Source of the DNA: Ciborinia camelliae
Lineage: Eukaryota > Ascomycota > Leotiomycetes > Helotiales > Sclerotiniaceae
Assembly (NCBI GenBank): GCA_025890175.1
Contig: JANPYM010000002.1
Location: 828,383-892,382 of the forward strand
Length of the DNA: 64,000 bases
Direction of reading: 5' to 3'
Below, piece after piece: positions 34,001 to 44,215 of the stretch. A program made the translations under genes and the position numbers. The notes below the pieces were generated by a model. The model was given only the letters and a program-made list of their open reading frames with translations, had not been told where the DNA came from and ran no database searches. The stretch's first letter is position 1, and the number at the start of each line of letters is the position of its first letter.

Positions 34001-36052
34001 ATCACCCTTTCTACACGCCATCCATCCTACTAACAATGTTATCGAACAGCTGTTGCTGATATGTCAAACCTTGAACTGTTCTGAAGTTGCCTGCCAAGGC
34101 GAATGTTGATGGTCATTCCAACAGTTTGTGTGAGGACTTTGATTGCGTATTCCCCATGAATTCTACTTGCATAATATAGTATAATTACCAGCATCTAGAG
34201 CCATGATAGAACACAGCATGCTCTTTCGGAGGTAAAATATAATGTTCCAACCTCAAGGCTCACACCCTCAAGGATTGAATATATGCATCAAATAATATAA
34301 TTCTGCAAGTAGATCCTTATTCGTGTTGATTTCAGCAGTAAGCTTGGAGGAAAGCAACGGTTCTTGATTGGATACTGTCTTCATGGAGCTCGTATGAGAG
34401 TCAGACTTCAGGTAATATTATACTATCTTTAAAGCCATGCATCCTCGGGGGCCTCCGTCGGTAGCCCGGCAGCTCCGGCAATATGTGTACCGTATATCTA
34501 GCGTAAAAACTCTGCCAAGTATAGGATTCGTCATGGTGAAGGGCGTTGGCTCGTCCAACTTGGCCGGCGGTATCAATATGTCCGTACGTTCATAGCCTAA
34601 ACCAGAAATTGGTTGGTTTCCCCCATGGCTTCCGCTGGAGACTAGAGTGCCACTGCTAGGACAGAATTGTAGAATCGGGTAGGAGGGGGTCATGTAATCC
34701 TACAAAAGGTGAATACGGAAGCAGGCTATACTCCTGCGATACAACTGTTTTGCTACTTCTCTCCATGTTGGAGGTAAGTTGGTTGGAGTTGTTATCAAAC
34801 CTCTTCTGGCAGCTCGCTCTTGTCAAACTTGATTGGATAGCATTTTGAACAATAAGCTTCTTGTGATGCGTTTCATTGATACAGGTGGCCCTGGATACGA
34901 AATGTTCCAAGGCGCCTGAACGAAGATCGCTTCGCTCCACGAGAATGGTACTCCATAGAATACCTGGTGTTGGGTCATCTTTGCATAGAGCAAACTTTTG
35001 CAAGGAGAAGGTCCGATGACAACGGGTCCTAACTCCTGTAGACAGGGGTGTGTTGGATGAAGAAGATTGATGGAGAAACTTCCACTTAAAGAATGCACTG
35101 ATGTTTGATCGCAGGGATCAAGAAAACACCGCTTATAGATTTCTTGAAAGCTTACTCGTGTGTACCTGATTTTCTCGACGAGTTCATGACTAGTTTATGC
35201 ACACCCATCCTACGAAATCCTCTCAATTTATATTGAATCCGGTAGAAAACACCAAGTTTGGAAAGTATGATAGTTTCAAACATCCCATTATGAAGTTACT
35301 ATTGAAGAAAATACATCATTACTAACACTGGCATTCCATTGCTGATTTGGGAAAGAAAAACGGTCCAATGATCATCATTCATTATCATAACTTCGTGAGA
35401 CCTTTTGCCCAAGAATCAAGTTATCAAGAAAAGCTATGTGAAAACCATCGGCAGTCAAAAGCTAGGAATGCTGAAAATAATTACCACATATTACACTAGC
35501 CTCATTTTCAAACGGAACAAAAAACGCCACTCCAAAGGTCGCACACATATGAAAGGTTACACGTGCATCCGCCCGAAGCCAACACATCAGAGGTCATATT
35601 TGAGTTTGTGTCCCCACACTAAACGCCAAGCTCACGAAGAACAACTAGAATCGAGGGCCCCTAGCATGGTGCGAGGACTGAGATGTTGTGGCACAATACA
35701 AAAAACGGTCATGGAAGTGATGAGAGGTTGTAAACCCTGGGTAAGATAAACTGTTAGATTCCAGAATCGAGAGGAGTGAGTTATCGTGTGATATGAATGG
35801 CTGACATGAACAAGGGAACGTAGTGCATGCAATCGATGTGGGCGGCGGATCGAGTTAGATGCCGTCCCCATTGAAGTGCATGATCTCAATCTCCGGCTAA
35901 ATAAGAAATGGAGATGTACTTACATTGCTTGGTCAGCGCCGACCGCCTTGGTCTCTTCGTCGCGATTCCTTGACAGTCAGTCTTAATATGTTGTGAGACC
36001 TCCCTATGAGAATTACTTACCAACAACCTTTCAAGAGATGTCCCCCCTACTG
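31071..36052. other. Gene-poor region with unresolved open frames
   Basis: Long antiparallel open frames overlap at 31140-31707, around a 16-bp-like repeat of GTGCCCGAGATTTCG/GTGCCCAGCATTTCG type, and show no domain. Minus-strand stretches at 32540-34002 and 34418-35098 have coding-like patches and possible splice sites but no complete model could be built. They may be decayed genes or UTRs. Confidence 0.35.
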
Positions 36053-36208
36053 CTAGCGGTATTCCTGTGTGTGTATTGCACACAATTCTGCTGCCACTGT
36101 CTCCGAAAATTCCATATCGCTGTGCGGCGCCAAGGGACAAAGAACGACCGTCTGCTTTCCGGTGGGCTTCCCGCACTTGAAGCACGTTTCGATCCATGTG
36201 TGACACAT
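36053..36208 (-). CDS. Small cysteine-containing protein (51 residues), unknown function
   Basis: A 51-codon frame from ATG 36208 to TAG 36053. The peptide starts MCHTWIETCFKCGKPTG, then has ...VVLCPLAPHS, and ends in an acidic helical stretch and a final ...HTQEYR. Cys2, Cys9, Cys12 and Cys24 with nearby His residues could bind a metal. This layout recalls the many small fungal hypotheticals that begin with a Met-Cys and contain C-x2-C and CP motifs. It is probably a complete single-exon gene, but it could be the first exon of a longer one. There is no secretion signal. No function is proposed. Confidence 0.4.
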   Translation of the reverse strand: MCHTWIETCFKCGKPTGKQTVVLCPLAPHSDMEFSETVAAELCAIHTQEYR

Positions 36209-38888
36209 TTGGGTAGGCTTGGAAATTGAATTATTGGTTTAGTAGTTAGATGATGCTTGGATTTGAACTGAGCCAAATGGTCTGCGTGTGAGAGATGCTT
36301 GAGTAGAGGCTTCAAGCGGACGAGAAAGATATGAGGGGATACTTCCACCCCGCCTCTCTCCTCTCTTTATAGATAAAATTATTGAGTCGGCCAAGATTGC
36401 TCTACACCTTAGAATGGTTCCTCGTAGTCAATGTAACTCTCCTCTGAGAAAGTGGAACGTTTTTTTCCGGCCCATTACACATATTCTAGCCGTACGAGGA
36501 GAAAACCTATATCAACAGTCCCAATGACGTCCAGGGATGCTATAAAAATTGACAAGGAAAACGAGGCCGAGTGTGTTTGGATAGCTGCCTTTGAAAATGT
36601 GATGATTGCATACAATATTAAAGTTAGAGGGGTAGACAACTTCACATGCAAGAAACCTGGATCAAGCAAATTTTCGTAGGGATTGTCAAATTGCCTTAGA
36701 ATTTTAACGCCTAGTCGTCGGTTGCATGTGGCGGACTCCTCCAACAGCTACCATATACATTGAGAAATAGGCTTCTTTCTCCGAGCGCTAGATGTCCGAC
36801 TATAGTTTCCTCCCGTTCGAGCATGCATTGTCCCATAACGTGCTACCGGCGTTGGAGGGCTTACCAAGTATGCAGGGCATTCTCTTTGGTACCCATACGG
36901 GAAGAGCCCATAGTAGTAAGATAACGCCTGTAGAACTAACGTTTTTGTCCACAGGTTGCAGGTTGCAGCAGTAAGCCGTGCTCAAGTCGGTTGGCTCAGG
37001 GAACCAAATTATCGGATTTGATGGCATGTACCAAAGGTCTTTGGCGACATCTCAAATAGCAATTGAACAACCCCGCACAGCCATGCCGAGAACCCTGGAG
37101 AAGTATAAGTGTGATATGTGCGATTCCGCTTGTAAACATGTTTACCCTAAAGAGTTCGTGGGACCGGTGTCTAGCAATATTGGGGTTGTTGATAGTAGTG
37201 ATGAAAATACACGACGTATCAGATCTGACTAGACAGGTTTGGTTTAATATGTTTCCGGCACACGGAGTTCCCGGAGATGAACATGTAGTTAACAAAAAAA
37301 CAGAAGCAGATGAATCTTTCAATGTATCGCTCGAAAAGTAATAAAGCTTCAATATTTTTGGAAACTATCCCAATTTCTCTTGCTGCATATTGACAGGAAA
37401 TGAGTATGGTAACCTAACGATGTATGCAAGTAGGACCTTGGTACTGGTTGGTATATGATACTTGCAGGGGATGATATACAGGGTAGTCGTAATGATGTGC
37501 TGACTTCCAGGTTGATTAGGGCTTTTTTTATAATACGCTGACAAACGCAACGCCCCCAAACCATATCTCTGTTTGTTTTTTTGATCGCAATAGTCGGCAA
37601 GACAGGAAACTGTTCTCCGTATATATTGATAGCTCTCGAATCTTGATACCCTCTTTTTTGTTAATACGAGCGATATGATATGATACATATGACTTTTTCT
37701 TCGCCATGGTCAAGGGCCGACTTTACATAGATTTGGCCCGAATTAAGGAGTAGATACCACTATCACTGTCACTATCCGGCAACCTTAACCTACCGGTACG
37801 TATTCATTCTCTTGCAATCCTGTTGGTGACAGTTGGTCGGTTGGTCTGACTGTATCTTCTCACCAAGAGTAGCATATGCTGGGGCCGGATATGTACCGAT
37901 AGGAATCTTGTGTAACCTTGAAAGTTCGTGTTTGTTATGTTAAATCTAATTAGATTTAAATCTAACAATATGATTGGTAAAATTTTACAATCTCAGGACG
38001 ATTGAATAATTGGTGGAATACTTTGTCATAAATCACAATGTTTTAGTCCTCCCCAATTAATAGTTTGTCGATCAGCCACAAAAAGCTTTGTTCAGCTTTC
38101 TTGGAGGCGTCTATCAAGTGGTGGAGGCTTTTTCATTTATTGGCAGCAGTAAGCGCGACTGCTCTGAGGTACCTTTTTGAAGGAGATTGATTGGACGCAT
38201 GAAGTATCGTGAGTCTCTGCTTGACCAATCATCATATACTTCCTGGAACACCCGCACAAACAAAGCATTTTGTTGAGAAAGTGCATATCATGAACCCGAG
38301 GCTTTCAAGTGAACACAATCGAGACCTTTCAAGGTTGATTGAAAATTTGAAAGCGCCAGTGGCAGTCAAAGCAATCAAACACGTCCTTTAACAATGGTCC
38401 GATGTCTCTGTATCCATCGTTAACACGATGGTTGATACTGAAAGCCGTCATAATGTTGAGCATTCCTGGGATCATCATCTCATTCTTCGCGAAAAATTCA
38501 ACCCAGCAGTAGGCACTAGATGGCTTGTGACAAACGGTTTGGGAATGTGAGCTTTATGCAAGATCGTAGATCTGCACCCAGGGAGGCAAAACCTTGTGTA
38601 AATCTATGGATGAGCTCCAAGGATTTGACAGCTGCCTACTGAATTATTCAGTTGATTTTGGGCGTGAGGACCTGCATAATTCTTTGCGAGAAAGATGATC
38701 GATCCCTGCTACATCAGACAAATTTGCACACATATGCACGCAATTGGTGAGACTCAAGCCCAGGACTAACTTTCTTGGTCTTTCGCCAATAGACTATGAT
38801 CAGTGTCTTATAGAAAACCCCACAATCCAGAATTCGACAGACTAGTGTTGATCCAACCTACTCGAAGACTTCTTCGCCATCGTTCGAC
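36209..38888. other. Gene-free spacer with a 20-bp palindrome
   Basis: No supported gene. A perfect 20-bp palindrome TTAAATCTAATTAGATTTAA is at 37940-37959. Several frames of 60-90 codons (for example 36792-36974 and 36978-37232) have no recognisable content. The right part may be an extended promoter region. Confidence 0.45.
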
Positions 38889-39222
38889 ATGCAGGATTTG
38901 GCTTTCGTGAGGCGAGGGATCATTAAAGAGGGAGAGACTTGCCCCCCCTCAAGGGATTTGGAAGCTATTCTGCAAGGTACTATACGATTAACACTGAACA
39001 ATAGCTCGTCTCAGAAATTATACTTGTACCATACTGCCTTTTTGTCCGTCTCCGGAAGTCGCACACGCTCCTTGATTCCCTTGCTGTCCAGATTCACAGA
39101 ATTGGTAGATATCAGTGAGTCTTTCTTGGTGCAACGGCGCGTCTCTGAAAACTACTAACCTTCCAGTTAGCAAGATTCAGTCCCTCGATCTTCAGAAAGG
39201 GTTTAATTTTTTCCCATTCTGA
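38889..39222 (+). CDS. Possible two-exon small gene (93 residues), unknown
   Basis: Exon 38889-39114 and exon 39167-39222 are separated by a textbook 52-bp fungal intron: GTGAGT donor, CTACTAAC branch site and TTCCAG acceptor. Joined, they give 93 residues with no known domain. The first exon stays open upstream of the ATG to a TATAG that could be another acceptor (about 38813), so there may be earlier exons. The protein is basic, with a leucine-rich middle. The intron is the strongest evidence; the protein itself is not recognised, and it lies 430 bases before the C2H2 gene, so it could also be part of a long spliced 5' leader. Confidence 0.3.
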
Positions 39223-39651
39223 TCTCGCTATTCATATTGCAACGGGCCTTGCGTGTCCCGCACTGCAGTCTTCCAACAGTACGCGACTCAAAACGCGACT
39301 TAAATTTGTCTTGACAACTGCAAATAGTCTGTAAGTTCTGTCTAGCTATCTCCCTTCTGGAGTAAGAATATTGGTAATGATGCCGTTTTCCATGGCATCG
39401 ATGGTGTCGACATTCATATATTCATTCATAAATGAGAGCATGAATCTCCCTGGCTACTCTTTGCAATTCATCGAAGCTCATCCACTCACTGAATCCCTAA
39501 TAGTCTTATCATCTATTCTTAAATATACATACCTAGTGCAGAGCACCTAAAGTATCGTAAGTTCCCCGTGTCACAGACCAAAGGATATTCATAGTAATCC
39601 AATCTCATCTAGTCTTTCTTCGCGATATTACTTAACTACCCTCACATAAAT
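39223..39651 (+). promoter_or_regulatory. Upstream region of the C2H2 gene
   Basis: No coding frame. The stretch is the likely core promoter and leader of the zinc-finger gene; I see no unambiguous TATA box. Confidence 0.3.
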
Positions 39652-40827
39652 ATGCTGGTGTACGAGAACAGGAAAGATTCCTATTCAGTTAGTCAACCAA
39701 CAAATACACTCACTCCATCAGCAAATGATTCTTACGCTGAGTCGGTAAACTCAGCTTGGGACACTTCTTTACAACTTCAGGCTGGCACGCCTGCGAGGTC
39801 AATCACTCGACGTACGTCTTTTGAAGAGACCGTCAAGATGGAGGATTTGTCTTTCCATGGCCACGACGGCCTCCCAGAACGATATGGAAACACAAGTGCC
39901 AATGCATTCTGTGCTATGTCCGCAATGACACAAGACATGTTGACCGGCTTCCAAGAGTCTAACATGTTCTTTGGAGTGGATGATGGGAAGGCATTGGCCG
40001 ATACAAATCCTACACTCACATTCAATACCGGCTTCCAAAGTTACGCACCTGCTGCCTTTGGGTCATTCGGGTCGCAATGCCCTTCTAGTGATATTCCATC
40101 TCTGATGGATGATTTGTATTCGCCGACTTCGACATCGGAATCATCGGGAGCCATGGACTTTGTGGACCCGACACAAACAACGCTCATCGACACATTTGCC
40201 GATTTCCAGTCATCTCCAATAGGTCCCCTCACACCTGTCAAATTTGGAACACCTTCATCCGATTTCAATACTCAGAGATCATACAACAATTCTCCTGCTG
40301 GGACTTCCACCACAGGATATCTTGCTCCGCCAAGTTACCAGGACCTTAGGCACGATTCGATCTCTCCGATACGACAACAACATTTACGAAGGCCGTTCTA
40401 TGACTCTCCTCAAAGCACAGCTGCTCTCCAAAGGATCCAAGCAGCAACCCCAACAAAACAAACGACCCGCAGAAAGATAAAGCGAGAGCCACTGCCCATA
40501 CGAGTACAAAACAGAGCTAAGCTGCCCTGCACACACCCTGGATGTACCAGGAAATTCCAACGACAAGAACATCTCAAAAGGCATGAACATACGCACAACC
40601 AGCTTGCTCCCAAACACAAATGTCCCTTCTGTGAAAAGAAATTTGGACGCACAGACAACTTGAAATCTCACGTTGATCTCCACAGAAAGCCGAATAGGAA
40701 AGCGGCGAGAACGGCTTATCATGCAGACGCAGAGAGGGTGTACGAGTCGATGAATAAGAAGAGTCGCAAGCATGAAGACTCGGAAGCAAAATTGATTCCT
40801 GTGAGGTCGAGGTTGAGTGGCTACTAA
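39652..40827 (+). CDS. C2H2 zinc-finger transcription factor
   Basis: Single exon, 391 residues. The first ~280 residues are low-complexity and Ser/Thr/Pro-rich with acidic patches, as in activation domains. A basic stretch RRKIKREPLP precedes two C-terminal C2H2 fingers: CTHPGCTRKFQRQEHLKRH starting at about residue 293, and CPFCEKKFGRTDNLKSHVDLH about 31 residues later. A basic tail follows. The RQEHLKRH helix of the first finger and the C-terminal location resemble the BrlA-type regulators of conidiation as I remember them; this is only a suggestion. It probably acts in the nucleus as a DNA-binding regulator. The long upstream spacer (at least 430 bases, possibly several kb) is usual for developmental regulators in these fungi. 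Confidence 0.85.
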   Translation: MLVYENRKDSYSVSQPTNTLTPSANDSYAESVNSAWDTSLQLQAGTPARSITRRTSFEETVKMEDLSFHGHDGLPERYGNTSANAFCAMSAMTQDMLTGFQESNMFFGVDDGKALADTNPTLTFNTGFQSYAPAAFGSFGSQCPSSDIPSLMDDLYSPTSTSESSGAMDFVDPTQTTLIDTFADFQSSPIGPLTPVKFGTPSSDFNTQRSYNNSPAGTSTTGYLAPPSYQDLRHDSISPIRQQHLRRPFYDSPQSTAALQRIQAATPTKQTTRRKIKREPLPIRVQNRAKLPCTHPGCTRKFQRQEHLKRHEHTHNQLAPKHKCPFCEKKFGRTDNLKSHVDLHRKPNRKAARTAYHADAERVYESMNKKSRKHEDSEAKLIPVRSRLSGY

Positions 40828-43423
40828 TATCAGTATGAAGCGAGATTTCATTTGAAGATGAGAAGGATTCAACACATGCAGTTTCAAAAAAGTTGTGCTG
40901 GAGGGAGCGGCAAATATTGTTAATTCCGAAAAAAAATGAATGGTGAGGAGGTTGTAGATGGAAAACCGAGCTTGCGAAAATTTCGTCCCAAGGCATTTCA
41001 CTTTCATTACTACCAACCTTGTTTTGGTTGACTGGCACATTTATATTTATTTATTGTTGCAACTTGGAAAATAGAGGGGAATGGATTTGGGAAAAGATAC
41101 AAAAGGTACAGGAGGACAAGCCAAAGTTCCTGCTCCGGGCTTCATATGTACTGGTATTGGTTGGGTGTATTGGGTTGTATTGTACTTGGTTGGAATTCTT
41201 GTGAGCCTTGGAGCTTGTGGAGAGAGATTTGATATATCTACTTAATATCGAAATTCATTTAGATAATCGAGTGCTTGGTTCAACTAATGAGAAAAAGAAG
41301 CATGAGTGTGACAAATAACGATACCAGTGAGTGTTTCTACCAGACATTCAACAGATACACTGGTACAGAGAGAATACTGGAATGATCCTCATAGTTTGCG
41401 AAATAATGTAATACCCAATAAACATTCGGAATAAGATAGAGTAAAATCTCACGATGCCATCATTGCCAAACACCTGCACTCCAGTCTGCAGGTACGACGG
41501 ATATGCACTTTTGCATACATACACATTATGCAAATGCAAATGCGATAGTTCGCATCAATCTTCATTCATTTCATTTATTTTTGACATCTTTGACTCTCTC
41601 GTCTGCATGTATGGCCGTTGTGCAAGACTTCATATGTCAAATTGACCCCTTGCGTGGATGGAGGTCTCAAGCTCGAGGTCACGAGTTCGTCAATCATAGA
41701 TGATATTAACTGATAGTCTGATATATATTATAGATTCTGAGGCTTTCAAGCCGTGGAGGGTGTTAATTTCCCGGATGAGAGACATGTTTTCAGAAGTCGG
41801 TCGTTGTTTGTGTGACTTTGGGTTGGATTATATTATCCGTTATATTAATCGCAGCCGACCCGATGCCTAGATAGATGATTAGCCTAGTGATTGAGAAGGG
41901 AATATGATGTACACTCATGCAGAATGATCCCTTTACAATTATGCGTTTCTGCAATATTCGGAGTCCGCTTGCAACTCATCTAAGATGAATCAGTTTCATC
42001 TACACTGTCGAGGGGTGCCGAAGACCATACCGATTTCGAACGACCATTGCCTCGATGCCATGATACCATAACACCATGATTCTACCGATGTTTTATTCAT
42101 CATGATGTACACCACTAATGAATGGAATGAAATTAGTCTTCGTCGGCTGGGTCTTCTTGTCATCGATCCCAATCCCGAGAATGCCTAGACGTGGCTAGAA
42201 ACCATGCCGAGCCTTCAATGTAATCCTCGAAGCCGGCCGAACCAATCTGATTACTACCCAGAATAAAGATCACCGGAAGTGACCATTCTATCCGGACTCT
42301 ATTCAGTGCACTGCGCAGCTACAAAGACATGCAGAAGTTTCCGTTGATGCTTGAGGTAGCTGGTGTATTGACCCTCATACTTAATCTATTGGCATTTTCT
42401 GGGGGCTTTTGGGTACTGGTGAGGATTCTTAATTTAAAGTACTGAATCTCAGCTTGTACATTTGGTTTTCGAGGACACCTCTGCCACAATTTCTTCCCTG
42501 ATGTTCATTGTGTCGATTCTTAATCCTCCGATTCCTATTTTCATGGATATTCTGGCATTATTTATAGGTACTAGACTCTCCAAAGTTTAGCTGGTTCTAT
42601 GTCGTTCAGTGACCGTTATCAGATTATTCTAGGTTGAGAGAATTTTATCCTTAGCAAGATTGATTGATCTTAACCTTTCCTCTTCAAGTCTTCACAACCT
42701 CACACAACAGGCTCTTTTTCTTCCCATCCACCATCTGTGTATATAGAGGATATTTGATTCAGTCATTTCTCATAGGGCAGTGTAGTGGTCCTATGAATAT
42801 AGTATATTTTACTAGATGGTTATTGAAAGCGTAATTCTAGACGGAAGAATAAGCTCAGTTTTCCGGAGTCTTAGAGCCAGAGATGGGATGAAAAGCATGA
42901 ATCAAGGTAGGTTTGAAGGGCGAGAAGTTATTTAGAATGGGTTGGGTGCGTTTTAGTTCAAGAGTGGGATTGTAAAGGCTTTTATAATAAAAGAGCGTGC
43001 ATGTGAAAACTGTTGGGTTTACTCGGGAGTCGGGACCGAAGTGGACGGAAATGACACCTAGGCCCAATCTAGTAGACGAGGGGGCCAATATTTCCATATT
43101 AAGTTATCCCACCCCACTAAAGACACTAAAGATTTCTCTTGCTTGCGCGTATTTGATATAAATAGAGTCCCCAGGACAGGCCTATTGGCAAGAACTGTGC
43201 CCTTGATTATTGTGGTCTTCGCCAACAACGGAGACCTCAAACTTGAAGGGACAGAGTCTAAGCATGCGAGGGAGATAGTTTCAAGCAACCGAATGGAACC
43301 TCGGAAGCTCTCATCCAAGTACTTTACTATGACTGGCTGTCAAAACCAGATATGGTCATTGAATACACTGGTATCATATTTTCAACGATATAAATTTGCT
43401 ACGTACACCTTTCGCGCAGAAGA
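40828..43423. other. Gene-free spacer
   Basis: No gene is supported. Frames here are short and without ATG or domains. The sequence is AT-rich with no clear repeats. Confidence 0.5.
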
Positions 43424-44215
43424 CTAGATCCGCGAATTCTTCGCTGCTTTGTTGGCATCAAAAATAGCAGCGTGTTTCTCGACCTTCTCTGACAACAATG
43501 TACTGTCAGGTGTACCCAGATCTTTGAATCCCTCAATAACACCAGCTCTGTCCCCAACAGGCTTCTCTTGACTCCACTTGAACCTTCCTGACATCGAAGT
43601 AATTTCAATCTCGATGCCAACGATATTTTTCATGAGCAACTCGATATACCGATCGGGCGCATCTGCCACTTTCCACGGGAGTGTCTCCGACGTCTTTCCA
43701 TAACCCATTATTGAAGTTTCCATGTGCTCAGACAAGTCCGATATCTGCCTTGAAAGAAACGCCCCAGTTTCTGCAGACTTTGTATCGTAGTAGACTTTGG
43801 CTTTGCCGTAAAGCTCCACAGCCTCATAATTCCAGGTAGGAGCTACCTTTCCGGTGTCGGGTTTGGTTTGTTTGTAGAATTTGGGAGTCACATAATGATG
43901 AACTGGCCCGTTGAACAATACAAGGACGTCGTGCTCGAGGAAATCTTTTGCTGCCGATGACTTGGAGGCTGCTGTACAGCTCTCGATGATGACCTTAGCC
44001 TGTGGATTTTGCCTTGCAATGTGACCGCGAAGTTTTCCGAGACTGTCTGCATTGCCATCGAGATCCGTATCAACAATCCATGGAATATGGCTGCTTTGGA
44101 GGAATGGATGAGACTCGGATTTAATAGCTGTTGTCAAAATACCCAGGGGATTCTGACGGATGAAGTCTTGTAATACTTCTGGTCGCTTCTCGATATTGCA
44201 ATTAGGAAGATGCAT
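43424..44215 (-). CDS. PaiB-like FMN-binding split-barrel protein
   Basis: Single exon, 263 residues. The N-terminus MHLPNCNIEKRPEVLQDFIR followed by NPLGILTT is the typical start of the PaiB / FMN_bind_2 family. HIPWIVD and LRGHIARQNP come next, and AWxY-type features (here APTWNYEAVELYGKA) lie near the middle. C-terminal elements GIEIEITSMSGRFKWSQ then lead to PVGDRAGVIEGF. Bacterial PaiB is a regulator that binds flavin in a split beta-barrel. In fungi the family is widespread and its role is unclear; a flavin- or haem-linked oxidoreductase activity is possible. Length agrees with the fungal members. ATG at 44215 chosen as the conserved family start. Transferred origin from bacteria is often proposed for such families, but nothing here proves it. 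Confidence 0.88.
   Translation of the reverse strand: MHLPNCNIEKRPEVLQDFIRQNPLGILTTAIKSESHPFLQSSHIPWIVDTDLDGNADSLGKLRGHIARQNPQAKVIIESCTAASKSSAAKDFLEHDVLVLFNGPVHHYVTPKFYKQTKPDTGKVAPTWNYEAVELYGKAKVYYDTKSAETGAFLSRQISDLSEHMETSIMGYGKTSETLPWKVADAPDRYIELLMKNIVGIEIEITSMSGRFKWSQEKPVGDRAGVIEGFKDLGTPDSTLLSEKVEKHAAIFDANKAAKNSRI

Noticed and set aside
32540..34002. Coding-like minus-strand patches with possible donors and acceptors
   Set aside because: An ATG at 34002 and several exon-like pieces exist, but no combination gave a continuous protein with consistent splice phases, and no family was recognised; may be a pseudogene.
34418..35098. Two to three overlapping minus-strand frames of 91-115 codons
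   Set aside because: No consistent gene model and no recognisable domain.
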